Below, one piece after another: positions 5,638 through 7,945 of a stretch of DNA of 7,945 nt. The translations under genes were made by a program, and so were the position numbers. The DNA is from CAMDBL01 sp964498125 (GTDB lineage Bacteria > Pseudomonadota > Alphaproteobacteria > Rhizobiales > Hyphomicrobiaceae). The number at the start of each line of letters is the position of its first letter. Positions within the stretch are counted from its first letter, which is position 1. The stretch is taken from NCBI GenBank assembly GCA_964498125.1, contig CAZCGE010000015.1, positions 1 to 7,945 on the forward strand, in the 5' to 3' direction. A model generated the notes under the pieces. That model saw nothing but the letters and a program-made list of their open reading frames with translations, made no database searches and was not told the DNA's origin.

Positions 5638-6090
5638 GGCAGGTACTCGCAACTCGTCATTGTGGTCTAACGTCGACAATCTGTAGATCGTGTCTCGGAA
5701 TTCTGGGTAAAGGTAAGCTGGACCTTACTCGATGTGGCCGGGCGTCAATCAGCATTCTTATTGTACCCTGGATTCATTAAAGGCCCGTAAACAGGGAGTT
5801 ACTTCACTTGCGGTCTATCCGCGGCTGTTATCAGGGTGAACGCTGCTTGGCACAGTGATGTCATCGACGGTCCTGGGCCGTTGAGCTGGCTCCATCCGCC
5901 GCGGTGCGTTCACCATCCGTTTTCTCAGGATTGGGTATGCATCTGGATAATTGCGGGATACGCTCGATACAGCACCGGAAATGCTATCGCCAGGGTGACT
6001 TGCCCGGCGATAAGCCAGTCTATTCTTGATAAACGCGGCCTTTTTGAACATTGCGCCGGCACAGTCGAGCTGCGAAGCGCATTGGAAGGG

Positions 6091-6126
6091 TTCGTTAAAT
6101 TTTTTGGATTATAATTGCTATTGACT
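6091..6126 (+). promoter_or_regulatory. Putative promoter of the chemoreceptor gene
   Basis: A strongly AT-rich stretch contains a perfect TATAAT (6110-6115), 42 bases before the GTG start. No good -35 box lies at the standard 16-18 base distance; TTGGAA (6082-6087) is 22 bases away. Transcription would begin near 6122, giving a 5' leader of about 35 bases that includes the GGAGGA ribosome site. Only the -10 element and the composition are seen; promoter activity is inferred. Confidence 0.5.
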
Positions 6127-6144
6127 GGGGAACAGGATCGTCTC

Positions 6145-6150
6145 GGAGGA
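6145..6150 (+). promoter_or_regulatory. Ribosome binding site deciding the chemoreceptor start
   Basis: GGAGGA lies 7 bases before GTG 6158, which makes this GTG a better start than GTG 6164 or ATG 6167 further inside the frame. Confidence 0.75.
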
Positions 6151-6157
6151 TATTGCC

Positions 6158-7945
6158 GTGATCGTGATGGAAAGTGGGACCACCGATGTCGAGGCGACTG
6201 CTGTCACGGGTCGGGGCATCAGCATCCGCGTCATCCTGGTCACCGCCTTCGCGATGTTGTCGCTGCTGCTCATGGTGTCTCTATCATGGGTGGGCGCCAC
6301 CGCCTGGAAGGACTATTGGTCGGCCAACGCCACGCGCATTGTGACCAAAGGCGCGGACAATTATATCGCTGGCGTCTACGAGCTCATCCTCGAGCGGGTC
6401 TATACCGACGAAGCCCTGCGGCTCGAAGGCCCGGTAAGTCCACAAAGCCGCGCCGCCATCGACAAGCATCGCCAGGCGGCGCAGAAGCTGTTCGAGAGCA
6501 TGGGGCTGCCGGCCATCACGATGCTCAAACCCGTACAAGCCAAGCGCAATGAGATCGATACTGTCGTCGCCACCCTCGACATGTTCCGCAAGCGCGCTGA
6601 TGCGGCGCTCATCGTCCCGAGGGCGCAGCGCGACCCGCAGCTTCTGAAGGACTATCGCCCGACAGTCACCTCCGCCATCCAGAGCGCCATCGCGATTTGG
6701 CAATTGGTGCTCAGTGCCACGACCGAGGCTGACTCGACGGTTAAGGAGCTGGGCTTCGTCAAGCTCCTGGCCTGGGAAGCCCGCGAGATTGCCGGCCACG
6801 AGCGGGCCAGCGTCACCGCGGTTCTGGCTTCGAAGGCCCTCATTTCGGTGGAAACCTTGGCCACCAATGCCACACGGCGCGCCCAAGTCGATCTGCTATG
6901 GAAGCAGCTCGTGGTGGCCACTGGCATCGGCCAAGAGTTGAGCGACGCGGAAATGCGCTCTCACGCCCGACTGAACGCGGCCGTAACTCAGGCCAAGGAG
7001 TTCTATTTCGTCAAGTTCCGCGCTCTGGTCGACAAGGTCGCCAAGACAGCGGAGGAAGCCAAGACCAGGGCACCATTGGATGCCACAGGCAAGCCGACGA
7101 GAATCGAAGTCCAGTACGGAATGACCTCATCCGAATGGGTCGAGATGACCACGCCGCTGCTGTACACGCTGATCGAGGTGATGAGTGCGGCCGGCGCCAT
7201 CAGCGAGGATCACACGATACAGGTCGAAGCCGACGCCTGGCGGAACCTGATGCTGATCGGCGTTATGCTGGCGGCAGGTCTGGCAATGGCGGTCGGCTGC
7301 GCCTATGTGGTGGTCTATCGCGTGTCGCGCCCGCTGTATGTGCTGACGTCTGTCGTCACTGGCCTTGCCAGCCGGGATTTCAGTGTCACCGTTCCCGGCA
7401 CCGACCGCCGCGACGAGCTCGGCACCATGGCCCGCGCGGTCGAGGTGTTCAAGGCCAACACGCTGGCCAAGGACCGGCTCGAAGCCGAAATCCAGACGCG
7501 CGCCGAAGCAGAGCGGGCGCAGATCGCAGAGGCGTTGAGGGCCGAGCGTGCGTTCCAGGAGGAGCTGACCAAGCTGGTCGAGGGCGCATCCACCGGCGAC
7601 TTCTCGCGCCGCGTCGATCTGGTCGGCAAGTCGGGCCTGACCGCCAAGCTCGGCGAGGGCCTCAACACCTGGGCGAACAGCATCAGCGTTGCGTTTGATC
7701 AGGTCAGCAAGGTGATGGCGGCGCTGGCCGGTGGCGATCTGACAGTGCGCATGGAGGGCGACTACAAGGGCGACCTGCTGCGGCTCAAGACCGATGTCAA
7801 TCGCATGGGCGACCAGGTTCGCTCGATTGCCGTGCGCATCGCCGACGCCAGCGGCACCGTCCATGGCGCCACGCTGGAGATCGGCTCCGGCGTGATGGAC
7901 CTGGCCGAGCGCACCGAGCAGCAGGCCTCCTCACTGGAGGAGACG
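6158..7945 (+). CDS. Methyl-accepting chemotaxis protein with poly-HAMP linker (3' truncated by window)
   Basis: 596 codons run off the window without a stop. Order: cytoplasmic N-terminus (1-22), membrane helix 1 (about 23-46, IRVILVTAFAMLSLLLMVSLSW), a large mostly helical periplasmic domain (47-360), membrane helix 2 (about 364-387, LMLIGVMLAAGLAMAVGCAY). Then HAMP 1 (about 388-436, YRVSRPLYVLTSVVTGLASRDF), a charged coiled-coil linker (435-468), two further HAMP-like units (about 469-520, EGASTGDFSRRVDLVGKSG; about 510-563, MAALAGGDLTVRMEGDYKG), and the start of the signalling helix (584-596, ERTEQQASSLEET), the usual first methylation helix. The protein senses a ligand at the inner membrane and controls CheA through CheW. 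The 314-residue periplasmic part is larger than a simple four-helix bundle; I cannot assign its family or ligand. A cheW gene lies just upstream on the same strand. Confidence 0.93.
   Translation, partial: MIVMESGTTDVEATAVTGRGISIRVILVTAFAMLSLLLMVSLSWVGATAWKDYWSANATRIVTKGADNYIAGVYELILERVYTDEALRLEGPVSPQSRAAIDKHRQAAQKLFESMGLPAITMLKPVQAKRNEIDTVVATLDMFRKRADAALIVPRAQRDPQLLKDYRPTVTSAIQSAIAIWQLVLSATTEADSTVKELGFVKLLAWEAREIAGHERASVTAVLASKALISVETLATNATRRAQVDLLWKQLVVATGIGQELSDAEMRSHARLNAAVTQAKEFYFVKFRALVDKVAKTAEEAKTRAPLDATGKPTRIEVQYGMTSSEWVEMTTPLLYTLIEVMSAAGAISEDHTIQVEADAWRNLMLIGVMLAAGLAMAVGCAYVVVYRVSRPLYVLTSVVTGLASRDFSVTVPGTDRRDELGTMARAVEVFKANTLAKDRLEAEIQTRAEAERAQIAEALRAERAFQEELTKLVEGASTGDFSRRVDLVGKSGLTAKLGEGLNTWANSISVAFDQVSKVMAALAGGDLTVRMEGDYKGDLLRLKTDVNRMGDQVRSIAVRIADASGTVHGATLEIGSGVMDLAERTEQQASSLEET

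Larger units (their letters stand above)
5680..6157. other. Intergenic interval between the DUF1127 gene and the chemoreceptor gene
   Basis: About 480 bases without a convincing gene. A 92-codon plus-strand frame (5836-6114) has no recognisable motif and atypical composition for this window (many Trp, His and Cys), so I treat it as non-coding. GC content is lower than in the coding regions. Seen within it: interlaced short inverted repeats around 5710-5728 (AAGGT/ACCTT and GTAAG/CTTAC), which could be an operator for the divergent DUF1127 gene, and the promoter-like segment at 6091-6126 listed separately. The region could hold a small RNA, but no paired terminator with a T-run is visible. Confidence 0.5.

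Noticed and set aside
5836..6114. 92-codon plus-strand frame before the chemoreceptor
   Set aside because: No motif, no good ribosome site, and a composition (Trp, His, Cys) unlike the neighbours. It also ends inside the promoter-like segment.

Overview
The window is GC-rich with short, tightly packed reading frames. Its protein families (a Phd/VapC-type toxin-antitoxin pair, a LutA-like iron-sulfur protein, a DUF1127 protein, and CheW with a poly-HAMP chemoreceptor) suggest an alphaproteobacterium. A 106-bp, two-hairpin intergenic element of the kind spread through rhizobial genomes points to the Hyphomicrobiales (Rhizobiales). The genus cannot be fixed from this stretch.

Layout. (1) 1-146 is the 3' end of an unrecognised plus-strand gene. 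(2) 344-1098 is a two-gene type II toxin-antitoxin operon: a Phd/YefM-like antitoxin with a long C-terminal extension, overlapping a PIN-domain (VapC-like) ribonuclease toxin by 4 bases. A perfect two-arm inverted repeat lies between the putative -35 and -10 boxes, a natural place for autoregulation. (3) 1180-3030 encodes a 616-residue protein with about 18 copies of an 11-residue repeat (33-bp DNA units) of the Phe-rich pentapeptide-repeat type, followed by a C-terminal module with two predicted membrane segments. (4) 3195-3968 encodes a LutA/YkgE-like double-CCG protein without lutB or lutC beside it on the downstream side. (5) 3969-4777 has no convincing gene but holds the RIME-like element at 4262-4367 and an AT-rich stretch before the next gene. 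(6) 4778-5308 is cheW. (7) 5383-5637, minus strand, is a small DUF1127 protein. (8) 5680-6157 is a non-coding interval ending in a promoter-like AT-rich segment. (9) 6158-7945 is the 5' 596 codons of a methyl-accepting chemotaxis protein whose signalling domain runs off the window.

How the parts relate. The toxin and antitoxin form one unit. The repeat protein lies 81 bp downstream on the same strand and may or may not be co-transcribed. CheW and the receptor, separated only by the DUF1127 gene, are partners in one signalling array: the receptor senses across the inner membrane and CheW couples it to a CheA kinase encoded elsewhere. The most unusual item is the repeat-membrane protein. Its repeats are nearly identical in DNA, but differ at a few codon columns by amino-acid-changing substitutions while third bases stay constant.
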